Below, in pieces: positions 1 through 7,622 of a DNA stretch of 64,000 bases. A program made the translations under genes and the position numbers. Position 1 is the stretch's first letter. Each line of letters opens with the position of its first letter. The notes beneath the pieces were generated by a model, which worked only from the letters and a program-made list of their open reading frames with translations, was not told the origin of the DNA and searched no databases. Source of the DNA: PALSA-1353 sp036267155 (lineage in GTDB: Bacteria > Planctomycetota > Phycisphaerae > Tepidisphaerales > Tepidisphaeraceae); NCBI GenBank assembly GCA_036267155.1, contig DATAWP010000066.1, positions 62,001-126,000 of the forward strand, read 5' to 3'.

Positions 1-172
1 TGTACGGATGCAACTCGTCCCATTGACGCACCAGCCGCTGGAAGACATTGAATTTAGCTGCTTGATGTTCGTGACGAGCCGGGCGTGAAACGGATACGGC
101 TCGGCGCGGGCGCGGCATCGAACGGGCGATTCGATCTAATTCGAGCGGCAATTTCAACGTTTGATTCGTCAT
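1..172 (-). CDS. Partial CDS of unknown function, N-terminus only
   Basis: The first 57 codons of a minus-strand gene run off the left edge. The ATG at 172 overlaps the TGA of the Sua5 gene (ATGA, 169-172), so the two are probably translated together. The visible part is basic, followed by HEHQAAKFNVFQRLVRQWDE and then LHPY. The RWxxLHPYN-like ending is reminiscent of the start of condensation/acyltransferase-type proteins, but this rests on a few residues and is only a guess. There is no signal peptide. The frame is open from the start codon to the edge. Confidence 0.5.
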   Translation of the reverse strand, partial: MTNQTLKLPLELDRIARSMPRPRRAVSVSRPARHEHQAAKFNVFQRLVRQWDELHPY

Positions 173-1197
173 GAATCGCTTTTTTTCCAGACCTCTGCGG
201 CCGGACGTGTCGCCCTGTGAATTCGGTCCCGCACCGCATCCCACTGGCGCCCGGGCGGCGGGTCCTGAACCCAAATCATTTGGACATGCCGATCATCGGC
301 CTCCCGCAATGCCGCATACAGCGCCCTCGCATATTCCTCCGCATCGAGCGGCAACTCCACAACTTCGTCGGAACCTGCCCATTGCCGCAACTGCGCGGCC
401 AATCCCGATCCGCGAATTATCAGGAATATCGCATTTGTGCCAAGTCGATGTCCAAAGAAAGTTGGGAAAAGATGTGTTTCGCTCTCCGTCAGGAGGTAGG
501 CGGGCGTCATTGGGGAATAGTGAATTGCCTGTTGGCCGGGGCTTTTGGCAGCTTGGGAAGATCCAGTCGCCGGGGTGTGGACATCAACGGAGCCCACGAT
601 TTCCTCCAGGCGACTGCGTGGGATGCCGCCCGGGCGAAGGATCGTCGGCCGCGGTGAGGTCATGTCGATCACAGTGGATTCGATTCCCACCCGGCAAGGT
701 CCGCCGTCGAGAATAAGGTCCACCCTGTCCCCCAAATCTCTGCGCACGTGATCGGCGGTAGTTGGGCTGACCCGCGTGGATCGATTGGCGCTGGGGGCGG
801 CCACGGGACCGCCGAATTGCCGCAAGAGTTCCAGGGCCACGGGATGATCGGGGCAGCGGATGGCGACAGTCGGCAGGCCGGCGGTGACCGCCGATACTAT
901 TTGCGGCCCCTTGGGCAAGACGAGTGTGAGTGGCCCCGGCCACAGAGCCCGGGTCAGAAGTTCCGCCGCCTCGGGCCATGAAGCCGTATATCGCTTGGCT
1001 ACCGGTGTGCTGGCGACGTGAACGATGAGGGGGTTGGTCGGGGGCCGGCCTTTCACCGCGAATATTTTCGCGACGGCATCGGCGTTGGCGGCATCCGCGC
1101 CCAGGCCATACACCGTTTCAGTCGCGAATGCGACCAGACCTCCGCTGCGCAGAATTTCAACCGCTTGGTGAATATCTCCGTGAGGAGGGCCGCTCAT
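169..1197 (-). CDS. L-threonylcarbamoyladenylate synthase (Sua5/YwlC/YrdC family)
   Basis: It makes threonylcarbamoyl-AMP from threonine, bicarbonate and ATP, the first step of the t6A37 modification of ANN-decoding tRNAs in the cytoplasm. The YrdC domain fills about residues 1-200: ATETVYGLGADA near residue 25, the KGRPPTNPLIVHV motif at 49-61, and SANRSTRVSPT near 135. A linker and the Sua5-specific C-terminal domain (about 220-335) follow, so this is the long Sua5 form and not the short TsaC form. Length 342 is normal. Its ATG overlaps the stop of the small lipoprotein gene upstream and its stop overlaps the start of the next gene, giving a tightly coupled trio. Confidence 0.95.
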   Translation of the reverse strand: MSGPPHGDIHQAVEILRSGGLVAFATETVYGLGADAANADAVAKIFAVKGRPPTNPLIVHVASTPVAKRYTASWPEAAELLTRALWPGPLTLVLPKGPQIVSAVTAGLPTVAIRCPDHPVALELLRQFGGPVAAPSANRSTRVSPTTADHVRRDLGDRVDLILDGGPCRVGIESTVIDMTSPRPTILRPGGIPRSRLEEIVGSVDVHTPATGSSQAAKSPGQQAIHYSPMTPAYLLTESETHLFPTFFGHRLGTNAIFLIIRGSGLAAQLRQWAGSDEVVELPLDAEEYARALYAALREADDRHVQMIWVQDPPPGRQWDAVRDRIHRATRPAAEVWKKSDS

Positions 1198-1322
1198 CGA
1201 CGGTGATGATAATCATCGTGCCAATGGTCATGCCAGCCGGGACCGCCGCCGACCGGCACAATGCAACCCGCGAGCGAGGTCATAAGAACGGCACAGGTCA
1301 ACAAAAGAAGGATAATCCGCAT
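1194..1322 (-). CDS. Small His-rich lipoprotein (42 aa)
   Basis: This short gene starts at an ATG (1322) preceded by an AAGAGGAG ribosome site. It encodes a basic start, a hydrophobic stretch and a lipobox LAGC with Cys20. A short mature tail has Gly/Pro followed by WHDHWHDDYHHRR, containing six His and three Asp. The stop codon overlaps the Sua5 start (ATGA, 1194-1197). The family is unknown. A role as a surface metal-binding peptide is inference from the His/Asp tail only. The ribosome site, the signal sequence with a perfect lipobox and the 4-bp overlap together argue that it is a real gene. Confidence 0.7.
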   Translation of the reverse strand: MRIILLLLTCAVLMTSLAGCIVPVGGGPGWHDHWHDDYHHRR

Positions 1323-1509
1323 GGTTAGTGTCTCCTCTTGTCACCAAGTTAAATCCCGGTGCATCGGCTGCCAACGGACAAAAAGGGTCAGTTTGACACT
1401 ACAGAGCCGGGGCGGGCCGCCCGGGTCCGGGCCGAAACGGCCTGGCGCTCTCGAAATGGCCAAAATCAGCCCGTACCAGACAAAATGGGTAACCCCGTGA
1501 TCGAGGCGA

Positions 1510-1800
1510 TCATTCCTTCGCCTTGACGAAACCCTGTTCCTCAAGCCAGTGAATGGCCTTCGGCCCGTCCGTGCAGATCAAGAACACTTCCTGCACTGTT
1601 CCCGTTCCCATATACAGGCATTTCAGTCCCGCGGGGGTTTGGTACTGGAATTTAAAGCTCAGCGAGCCATTGCCACGCCTGACTTTGATCCGGCCGGGCA
1701 CAATCCGGGAAACAAACGGACATTGCTGGACGATCCGGTCCAGGATCGCATCCAGCCCCGCCACGCGCCCGTGTTGTCGTTTGATCCGGCCGAATTTCAT
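1510..1800 (-). CDS. DUF2103-like small protein (predicted metal-binding family)
   Basis: About 96 residues from the ATG at 1800, which has GGAAG nine bases upstream; an alternative ATG lies nine codons further up at 1827. The sequence has a basic N-terminus, then RQHGRVAGLDAILDRIV, a CPFVSRIVPGRIKVRRG strand and a GTGTVQEVFLIC strand. The order resembles the DUF2103 family (short predicted metal-binding proteins). Function is not established. It is transcribed away from the fusion gene at 1911 and shares the 1801-1910 intergenic region with it. Confidence 0.6.
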   Translation of the reverse strand: MKFGRIKRQHGRVAGLDAILDRIVQQCPFVSRIVPGRIKVRRGNGSLSFKFQYQTPAGLKCLYMGTGTVQEVFLICTDGPKAIHWLEEQGFVKAKE

Positions 1801-1849
1801 TGTTGATCTTCCGTTGCAAATTAACATGACGAGTTAGCAGTGTATCAAT

Positions 1850-1867
1850 TGTTAACTTGTCTTAACA
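1850..1867. promoter_or_regulatory. Inverted repeat TGTTAA-N6-TTAACA, possible operator
   Basis: A perfect 6-bp inverted repeat with a 6-bp spacer sits in the divergent intergenic region. A further GTTAAC palindrome lies at about 1878-1883. The stretch is clearly more AT-rich than its surroundings. It is well placed to bind a dimeric regulator of either flanking gene, but this is inference only. Confidence 0.3.
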
Positions 1868-1910
1868 AATCAGCCTAGTTAACCTGCTGATTATACGGGA
1901 GTTATTGGCA

Positions 1911-4274
1911 GTGCGTTTCACTCACAAGAGTTCCACCACCGGTTCCGTGGAATATCTCGTCTACAACGTTCGCGGCCGCTCGGCCCTGGCGTTTCCGGCG
2001 GCGCGCAGGCGATTGCGCCTTGCCGCTCTTCGACGATATCCCGATTACAGCTTCAAACGCCGGCTGTTTCGCCGCTCCCTACAGGCTGCGATGTGGCTGG
2101 GAATTGATGATTTGTGGGTCCATCGATCCAAAACTCCGCACGAGTTCGCCGATAACATGGACTTTTCCGCGTGGGTCTTGCATCTTCAACGGGAGTTGAA
2201 TCGGAGCGACCTGTTCCCCGTCATTCACGGATCGATTCAAAAAGAACGCCGTCGCTTGTACGTCCATCTTCTCGATCAGCGAGGCGATCCGGTTGCTTTC
2301 GCCAAGCTGGCGTTGGACGACCTCAGCAACGCCCAATTTGAGCGCGAGATTCGGATGCTCTCGGCTTTCAAAATCAGCCCTCCGACGTTTTTCCATGTGC
2401 CCATGCTGCTGTGCGAAGGGAATTTTTCCGGACGCCGCTACATGGTTGTGGACGCGTTGCCCGCCGGCGCATCCGCCGTCGCGCTGAGCTGGGAATCCCT
2501 CAAAGGGTATCTGCAGGAATTGTCTGGGCCGCTCGTCCGCGTGCTGAACGCCAATGAAGTCTGCGCCACGAAATGGTGGCAGAACTTCAACGAGCTGGCG
2601 TGCCGACTCTCGCCCCAGTTCATCGACGAATTGCGAAGTCTGATCGCCGACAGTCTTCCCATCGCCCACGTCCACGGCGATACGGGCATTCACAATCTGG
2701 CCCGATCGAGTGAGGGGCTGTGGATTATCGATTGGGAGGAGAGCAGTGACGTCGGCCCGCGGCGAACCGATGAGATCGGCTATTATCTTTCGACCCACCA
2801 GCAGCGAATCCTTCACAAGCCCCGAAGCGCCCTGCAGGCTTTTGCGGCCGCGTTTTTGGACGACGCGACCAAGGATGACCGGCGCGACGTGATGGCCGCG
2901 CTCGCGTTCCTGGCCGCCGCCGGGCTGCTGACCGCGCGTCAGATCGTGGGCCACTGGAACGAGATTCCCAAGTTCGGACGATTGCCGACTGGGGTGGAAT
3001 TCGCCCGGCCGGTTCTTGGGAAAGAAACCGTCAACATTGCCATAATCGCCGATGAACCGGCCCCCGATCGCGCGCATCTTCTGGATCGTCTGGCGGCCGA
3101 ACTGACCGAAGCGACTGTCCACAATATTTACACCCACTCGATTTCGAACCCGACCATGCCTTGGGAAATGGGGATCAAGCTCGATTCTCATCCGGCTTTT
3201 TTCCCCGATGATCACCTGAACTCGAAACGGTTCGTCAACCGGCGCTCGCTTCGGCTTTTCCGGAAAATCCGCGACTATCTGATCAACCATCAAATCAGGC
3301 TCCTGGTCCTGGTGGGCTGCGATGACCTGACCCGGCTTCTCCTGATTCGATGGGCGCGGCGGCGGGGCGTTCTCGTCCTGCTCGCCGGCGACTTCAACGT
3401 CTTTGGCAAAGACGAGCGCCCCTGGCTGGCGAAAGTGATCCGGCGTCGATATTTCCACTGGGTGCTGGGTTCAATCGCCGGGGTGATGTCGAGCGGAACC
3501 TGCGGCCGCGCTTATCTGCGCCTGTTGCGCGATCATGATCTGCCGGAATTCCTTTTCCCGTGTGAACCCGATTATTCATCGCTCCGGCCGACGGACCCCG
3601 TCCGTCTTGACGACTTCCGGGCCAGGTGTGGATTGGATGCCCAGCGGCGGCGTTTTTTGTTTTGCGGCCCGCTGACGCCATCGACTCATGTTGATTTGTT
3701 GGTCGATGCGTTCATTCTCGCGTCGCACAACGTCCCCGACTGGGACCTGGTGATTGCCGGCGACGGCGAATTGCGAGCGGCGCTGCATTCGCGGATTCCC
3801 AAGCAACTGGCGTCCAGGGTGCGGTTTCTTGGATTTCTTCAGCCCGACCAGAAGGCAACGTGCTATCGGGTGTGCGATGTCCTGGTTCATCCGGGGGAAA
3901 GTGAGCCGTGGGGCCTGGTCATCAACGAAGCCGTCGGCTCCGGCTTGGCCGTGATTAGCACCGAACTCAGCGGCGCGGCGGTCGAGCTGGTGCGTCATCG
4001 GGAAAATGGATTGCACATTCCTCCTCGGAGCATTCGCGCGATTGCCGATGCCATGGAAGCCGTCGTCCGGGATGATGCGTATCGCCAAATGAAGGCCGCG
4101 TCGGATGGAATTCTGCACAGTTGGCGCAAGGCCGCCGATCCGGTGAGCGGGCTCCGCAAGGCCCTGCGCTTCTTTTATCTTCCCCTCCATGAGGAAATCG
4201 AGCGGCAATCAACTCGGATCCAGGACGGCGTCGCTTCCACATCGCCCCAGGAATCTTTGCCGTCTTCCAATTAA
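1911..4274 (+). CDS. Fusion of APH-like phosphotransferase and GT4-type glycosyltransferase
   Basis: A two-part cytoplasmic protein of 787 residues. The N-terminal half has the aminoglycoside-phosphotransferase/lipopolysaccharide-kinase signature: the catalytic-loop motif HVHGDTGIHNLA (near residue 250) and the metal-binding WIIDWEE about 15 residues on. The C-terminal part (about 370-750) is a glycosyltransferase of the GT-B fold, group 1/GT4 type: LVIAGDGELRAAL, VRFLGFLQP, then HPGESEPWGLVINEAVGSGL with the nucleotide-sugar-binding Glu pair, and RENGLHIPP. GTG at 1911 has GGGAG nine bases upstream; TTG at 1905 is the alternative. A role in modifying a cell-surface glycan by phosphorylation and glycosyl transfer is inference. 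No export signal or membrane segment is seen. Confidence 0.8.
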   Translation: MRFTHKSSTTGSVEYLVYNVRGRSALAFPAARRRLRLAALRRYPDYSFKRRLFRRSLQAAMWLGIDDLWVHRSKTPHEFADNMDFSAWVLHLQRELNRSDLFPVIHGSIQKERRRLYVHLLDQRGDPVAFAKLALDDLSNAQFEREIRMLSAFKISPPTFFHVPMLLCEGNFSGRRYMVVDALPAGASAVALSWESLKGYLQELSGPLVRVLNANEVCATKWWQNFNELACRLSPQFIDELRSLIADSLPIAHVHGDTGIHNLARSSEGLWIIDWEESSDVGPRRTDEIGYYLSTHQQRILHKPRSALQAFAAAFLDDATKDDRRDVMAALAFLAAAGLLTARQIVGHWNEIPKFGRLPTGVEFARPVLGKETVNIAIIADEPAPDRAHLLDRLAAELTEATVHNIYTHSISNPTMPWEMGIKLDSHPAFFPDDHLNSKRFVNRRSLRLFRKIRDYLINHQIRLLVLVGCDDLTRLLLIRWARRRGVLVLLAGDFNVFGKDERPWLAKVIRRRYFHWVLGSIAGVMSSGTCGRAYLRLLRDHDLPEFLFPCEPDYSSLRPTDPVRLDDFRARCGLDAQRRRFLFCGPLTPSTHVDLLVDAFILASHNVPDWDLVIAGDGELRAALHSRIPKQLASRVRFLGFLQPDQKATCYRVCDVLVHPGESEPWGLVINEAVGSGLAVISTELSGAAVELVRHRENGLHIPPRSIRAIADAMEAVVRDDAYRQMKAASDGILHSWRKAADPVSGLRKALRFFYLPLHEEIERQSTRIQDGVASTSPQESLPSSN

Positions 4275-4301
4275 AGCGTCGAGCGTCCGCTCGCCGGCTA
4301 T

Positions 4302-5054
4302 TTACGCCAGAGTCGCGACGTACAACTGATTAACGCAGAAGCGCCCGAGCAACGGCGATTTCGAGGCGCGTCGCTCCCATCGAATGGCCTTGTCGTATCC
4401 CACGACCGGCAATATCTTCGCACTGTAAAAGCCGCTGGGAAAAGTGCGCTGTAATCGAAGCCCAGCCTCGGCCATAAGCGAAAGCATCGCGCCGGTCGTC
4501 AGATAATTCCCCGTGACCCTCCGCCCCTTTCCCAATCGCCTGACCTTGTAAACAGGCCACATCAGCAGCTTGTGACTCCAAAGATTTCCGTGATTATTGA
4601 AAACGAGCAGACTCTGACGGTCTTTCAGCCTTTCCGCAAGAGATTTCAGCGCCGGAAGCCGCAGTGCGGGGTCCGCGTTCAGGAAGAACCGGAATGCCGT
4701 GATGAGATCGTATTTGCCTTCAACCGGCGCTCCCGCAGCGAGGATGTCCGCGCAGAGGATTCGGGCGCGCTGGACTTTTTTTGTGGCAATGTCGCACATC
4801 GACTGGGAAATCTCGATTCCCGTGACCGCATCCACCAGATTCTCCAGCAGCGCCGTGATCCGGCCCGTTCCGGATGCGAAATCCAGCGCCTCGATGTGCG
4901 GCTGATTCAATTTCATCTCCGCCACGATTGCGCGAAGTTGATCCTGCTCGATCTGCCACAGCAGATTTGCATAACTTCCGGGCGCGTACTCCCCGGTTTC
5001 GTATTTGCGGGCGGTGTCCCCGGTCTCAAAATGCGTCGAATAGCTCTCAGCCAA
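4302..5054 (-). CDS. SAM-dependent methyltransferase, class I
   Basis: About 250 residues with the glycine-rich SAM-binding motif I EALDFASGTGRITALLEN, a following acidic loop (GIEISQSMCD) and the motif IV-like region YDLITAFRFFLN. This is a Methyltransf_11/25-type Rossmann fold. The substrate is unknown. TTG at 5054 was chosen because AGGAG lies eight bases upstream and because it begins just before the conserved SYSTHFETGDTARKYETGEY segment. The open frame extends to 5204 but would overlap the divergent peroxiredoxin start. It is convergent with the glycosyltransferase fusion and could modify a glycan or lipid, but nothing in the sequence proves this. Confidence 0.8.
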   Translation of the reverse strand: MAESYSTHFETGDTARKYETGEYAPGSYANLLWQIEQDQLRAIVAEMKLNQPHIEALDFASGTGRITALLENLVDAVTGIEISQSMCDIATKKVQRARILCADILAAGAPVEGKYDLITAFRFFLNADPALRLPALKSLAERLKDRQSLLVFNNHGNLWSHKLLMWPVYKVRRLGKGRRVTGNYLTTGAMLSLMAEAGLRLQRTFPSGFYSAKILPVVGYDKAIRWERRASKSPLLGRFCVNQLYVATLA

Positions 5055-5196
5055 CGCGAATACTCCTGCCAAAAGAGCCCCCGGCCGTATTTCCGCCTCG
5101 AATCGTAAGCTCCAGCGGCCCGAGATTCTACTGGGCGCACGCTGTCGCTTTTCAAGTTCGTCCCGTTGGCCTACCATTTCGCGTAAGGAGTTCAAC

Positions 5197-5709
5197 ATGG
5201 ACAACGCACCACTGAAGGTCGGACAGCCGGCCCCGGATTTCGAGCTGATGAATCAGGACAAGAACAAGGTAAAACTCTCCGATTATCGAGGCAAGAAGAA
5301 AGTGATCCTGCTGTTCTATCCGATGGATTTCAGCCCCGTCTGCACGCAGGAGCATTGCACGTTTGGCCCGGAGCTGGGCCGGATTGCCAAGGATGAAGAC
5401 ACCGTCGTCTTCGGAGTAAGCTGCGACAGCCCGTTCAGTCACGCGGCTTTTCGCAAGCAGTACGGCATTCCCTACGATTTACTTTCCGATCCCACCCGGC
5501 GGACGGCCAAGGCGTATGGCATGTGGGCCGGCGAAGAGCCGTACAATTGCACCAAGCGCGGGACCGTCATTGTCGGCAAGGACGGGAAGGTGGTCTTCTA
5601 TCAGGAACAGCCGATGAAGGAGCCGAGATCGGTCGAGGCGATGGAACAGGCGTCGCTGATCGCGGATGAACTGGCGAATCGCGCGGATGAGTTTGGAGTG
5701 AGCGTTTGA
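5197..5709 (+). CDS. Peroxiredoxin (AhpC/TSA family)
   Basis: A thiol peroxidase reducing H2O2 and organic peroxides in the cytoplasm. The 170-residue protein has the thioredoxin-like fold with the peroxidatic-site motif YPMDFSPVCTQEHC, peroxidatic Cys49, and Cys54 close by. A further Cys near residue 118 could serve as resolving Cys. The N-terminal VGQPAPDFEL and the central GVSCDSPFSHAAFRKQYGIP are typical of the family. The ATG follows an AAGGAG site. It is divergent from the methyltransferase. Confidence 0.93.
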   Translation: MDNAPLKVGQPAPDFELMNQDKNKVKLSDYRGKKKVILLFYPMDFSPVCTQEHCTFGPELGRIAKDEDTVVFGVSCDSPFSHAAFRKQYGIPYDLLSDPTRRTAKAYGMWAGEEPYNCTKRGTVIVGKDGKVVFYQEQPMKEPRSVEAMEQASLIADELANRADEFGVSV

Positions 5710-5713
5710 TAAA

Positions 5714-5764
5714 GAGTGCAAGTGGCAAGTAAGCTGTCCAGGAATTGCACTTGCCACCTGTACT
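5714..5764. repeat. Intergenic repeat with hairpin potential (copy 1)
   Basis: After the peroxiredoxin stop the DNA reads GAGTGCAAGTGGCAAGT, then after a short loop TTGCACTTGCCACCTGTACT. GTGGCAAGT (5722-5730) pairs with ACTTGCCAC (5749-5757). The same words recur at 9612-9676, so this is a dispersed intergenic repeat. It may also act as a weak terminator for the peroxiredoxin gene. Confidence 0.5.
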
Positions 5765-5773
5765 CATTCCCAA

Positions 5774-6823
5774 GTGCGTATCGGCCCCATCCAACTCCCC
5801 GCTCCCTTCTGCCAGGCCGGTCTGGCGGGTTATAGCGATCGCGCCATGCGCGTGGTGGCTCGACGCCGTGGCTGCGCCTATGCCGTGACCGAGGCGCTGC
5901 TCGATGTCATTCTCTGCAACGGCGGCGAGGGATTGCGAAAATCCATCGACATCAATGACGAAGATCATCCCATTGCAGGACAGATCATCGGCAGCGAACC
6001 GGACACCATGGCCAAATCCGCGGGGATCCTGGCCCAGGCCGGCTACGACGTGATCGACCTGAATTTTGCGTGTCCGGTGAAGAAGATCAAAAATAAGGCC
6101 CGTGGCGGACACATGCTGCTGGATGTGGAGCGCGCCGCGGCCGTCATGACGGCGGTGCGCGATCGTGTAACCGATCGCCCGCTCACCGTCAGTCTTCGCC
6201 GGGCCTATGACGATTCGCCGGAGGCGACGGATCGATTTTTTGAGGTGATCGAGATGGCGTGGTCGCTCGGCTTCGCCGCCGCACGCGTTCACGCCCGCAC
6301 GGTGCAGCAGAAATACATCGGCTCGTCTCGCTGGCCATTCCTTTCCGACCTCAAGCGCAAATATCCGACGAAAACGATTTTCGGCGCCGGCGATGTTTTC
6401 ACGGCCGAGGATGCGGTGCGAATGTACCGCGAAACCGGCGTCGATATGGTCTGGATCGCCCGCGGGGCCATCGGCAATCCTTGGATTTTTCAGCACGCCG
6501 CTCGCCTGCTGGATAATCCCGATGCCGGGATTTCTCCGCCAACGATTGCCCAGCAGCGAGAGGCGCTGATCGAGCATTTTCAAATCGCGGCGGAGATTCA
6601 CGGCGAATCGCTGGCCGCGAGACGGATGCGAAAGATGGGGATCAAGTACAGCCGGTTCCACCCGCTCGCCGGCGATGTGAAGCGGGAGTTTATCCAGGTC
6701 CAGAGCCTGCGCGATTGGCACGGGGTGCTCGACCGATGGTATGGAAACGACGGACCAGGAGTCTGGCCGAATGCACTTGCTGCCGATGAAGTGAATTCCT
6801 GCGATATCGCTCAAGCGAGCTAA
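5774..6823 (+). CDS. dus: tRNA-dihydrouridine synthase (Dus/DusB-like)
   Basis: An FMN enzyme reducing specific uridines of tRNA to dihydrouridine with NADPH. About 349 residues in a TIM barrel: N-terminal PFCQAGLAGYSDRAMR, the catalytic cysteine in DLNFACPVKKIKNKARGG (Cys100), HARTVQQKY after the central strands, and the FMN phosphate-binding GAGDVFTAEDAVRMY and GVDMVWIARGAIGNPW. The start codon is GTG at 5774. The stop is followed after one base by the ATG of the next small gene, so the two are likely cotranscribed. Which uridine is modified cannot be told from sequence. Confidence 0.93.
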   Translation: MRIGPIQLPAPFCQAGLAGYSDRAMRVVARRRGCAYAVTEALLDVILCNGGEGLRKSIDINDEDHPIAGQIIGSEPDTMAKSAGILAQAGYDVIDLNFACPVKKIKNKARGGHMLLDVERAAAVMTAVRDRVTDRPLTVSLRRAYDDSPEATDRFFEVIEMAWSLGFAAARVHARTVQQKYIGSSRWPFLSDLKRKYPTKTIFGAGDVFTAEDAVRMYRETGVDMVWIARGAIGNPWIFQHAARLLDNPDAGISPPTIAQQREALIEHFQIAAEIHGESLAARRMRKMGIKYSRFHPLAGDVKREFIQVQSLRDWHGVLDRWYGNDGPGVWPNALAADEVNSCDIAQAS

Positions 6824-6824
6824 C

Positions 6825-7094
6825 ATGCACTCGCGCACACCGCCGCGGAATCGGCTTGCTAAAGTTTTGCCCGAAGAATGGCGAAAACTTCTCCTGGCCC
6901 ATGGAGTGCCCAAGCGCAAATATACCGCGGTTTGTCGGACGACTTTGGTCGGCGGACGCGTGATCGAGGAGCTGATCGTCGAAGAGGGCTGGATCATCGC
7001 GCTGGGCCGCGACGGCTTGAACGGGAAGTTCGAGCAGCGGATTGATTTCGATCCGCGGACGATCGTGGAACTGCAATTGGTGCAGGTGATTTGA
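6825..7094 (+). CDS. Conserved-looking hypothetical protein (89 aa), downstream of dus
   Basis: It begins one base after the dus stop (TAACATG), so it is almost certainly part of the dus transcript. It is soluble, with a basic N-terminus, then beta-type segments (TTLVGGRVIEELIVEEGWIIA) and an acidic end. No signal peptide, Cys cluster or known motif is seen. The family was not recognised. The coupling and normal codon use support a real gene. Confidence 0.6.
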   Translation: MHSRTPPRNRLAKVLPEEWRKLLLAHGVPKRKYTAVCRTTLVGGRVIEELIVEEGWIIALGRDGLNGKFEQRIDFDPRTIVELQLVQVI

Positions 7095-7106
7095 GAACCC
7101 CAAGGC

Positions 7107-7126
7107 CTGCCGACTGAAGTCGGCAG
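7107..7126. terminator. Short GC-rich hairpin between convergent genes
   Basis: CTGCCGACT-GA-AGTCGGCAG is a perfect 9-bp stem, placed just after the dus-hypothetical unit and before the end of the convergent prfA unit. There is no T-run, so it may be a factor-assisted bidirectional end or simply a dispersed palindrome. Confidence 0.4.
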
Positions 7127-7211
7127 CCCGCGACAGCGTCTTCGATTCCCACAAAAGCCGCGGAATCGCCAACCCGCGGTCTTCGGATGCCGCGCCGCGC
7201 ATGACGATGCT

Positions 7212-7592
7212 CTACCCGTTCGTTCTGCGCGGGACGTTTCTGCGGGATACATCAGCGCCGAAGGTTTGATTGTGTCCGACTTGTTTCGATCCGCCGAAAG
7301 GAAGGCCGGAGCGTTTTTGGTCCGTGGGAGCCATTTTGTCGAGAACGCCGCCGATCGTTTGGGAATGTGGCTTGGCGAGTGATTCTTTCAAATTTCGAAA
7401 CGAACTGGATTCGCTTTTGGGGCCTTGTGCGGGAGATGGACTGGAAACCTTGTGGACCACAAGTGCCGCCGCGGCGGCGGCCGACTGGGCTGGGTCAATC
7501 AGCGGCGCTGAGGCTGCGCCGGTTGATGCCGGCTTGGAATCGGGTTTTTTCGGAGCGCTCGGCGGCTTGGCCGCTTTTTTGGGGTTGGGCAT
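7212..7592 (-). CDS. Low-complexity small protein downstream of prfA
   Basis: A Lys/Ala/Pro/Ser-rich, probably disordered, basic protein of about 126 residues. The first half is composed of KK, PAPK and poly-Ala. The second half is more ordered-looking (SFRNLKESLAKPHSQTIGG, VLDKMAPTDQKR) and ends NVPRRTNG. It lies directly downstream of prfA on the same strand with a short gap. ATG at 7592, 7601 or 7610 are all possible. Function is unknown. A role in RNA or ribosome binding is only suggested by composition and neighbourhood. Confidence 0.5.
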   Translation of the reverse strand: MPNPKKAAKPPSAPKKPDSKPASTGAASAPLIDPAQSAAAAAALVVHKVSSPSPAQGPKSESSSFRNLKESLAKPHSQTIGGVLDKMAPTDQKRSGLPFGGSKQVGHNQTFGADVSRRNVPRRTNG

Positions 7593-7622
7593 GATTGCCA
7601 TGTTACACAAAATCCCGGCAGA

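Noticed and set aside
5567..7252. 561-codon minus-strand open frame opposite peroxiredoxin and dus
   Set aside because: It overlaps two well-supported genes on the other strand and has no recognisable domain.
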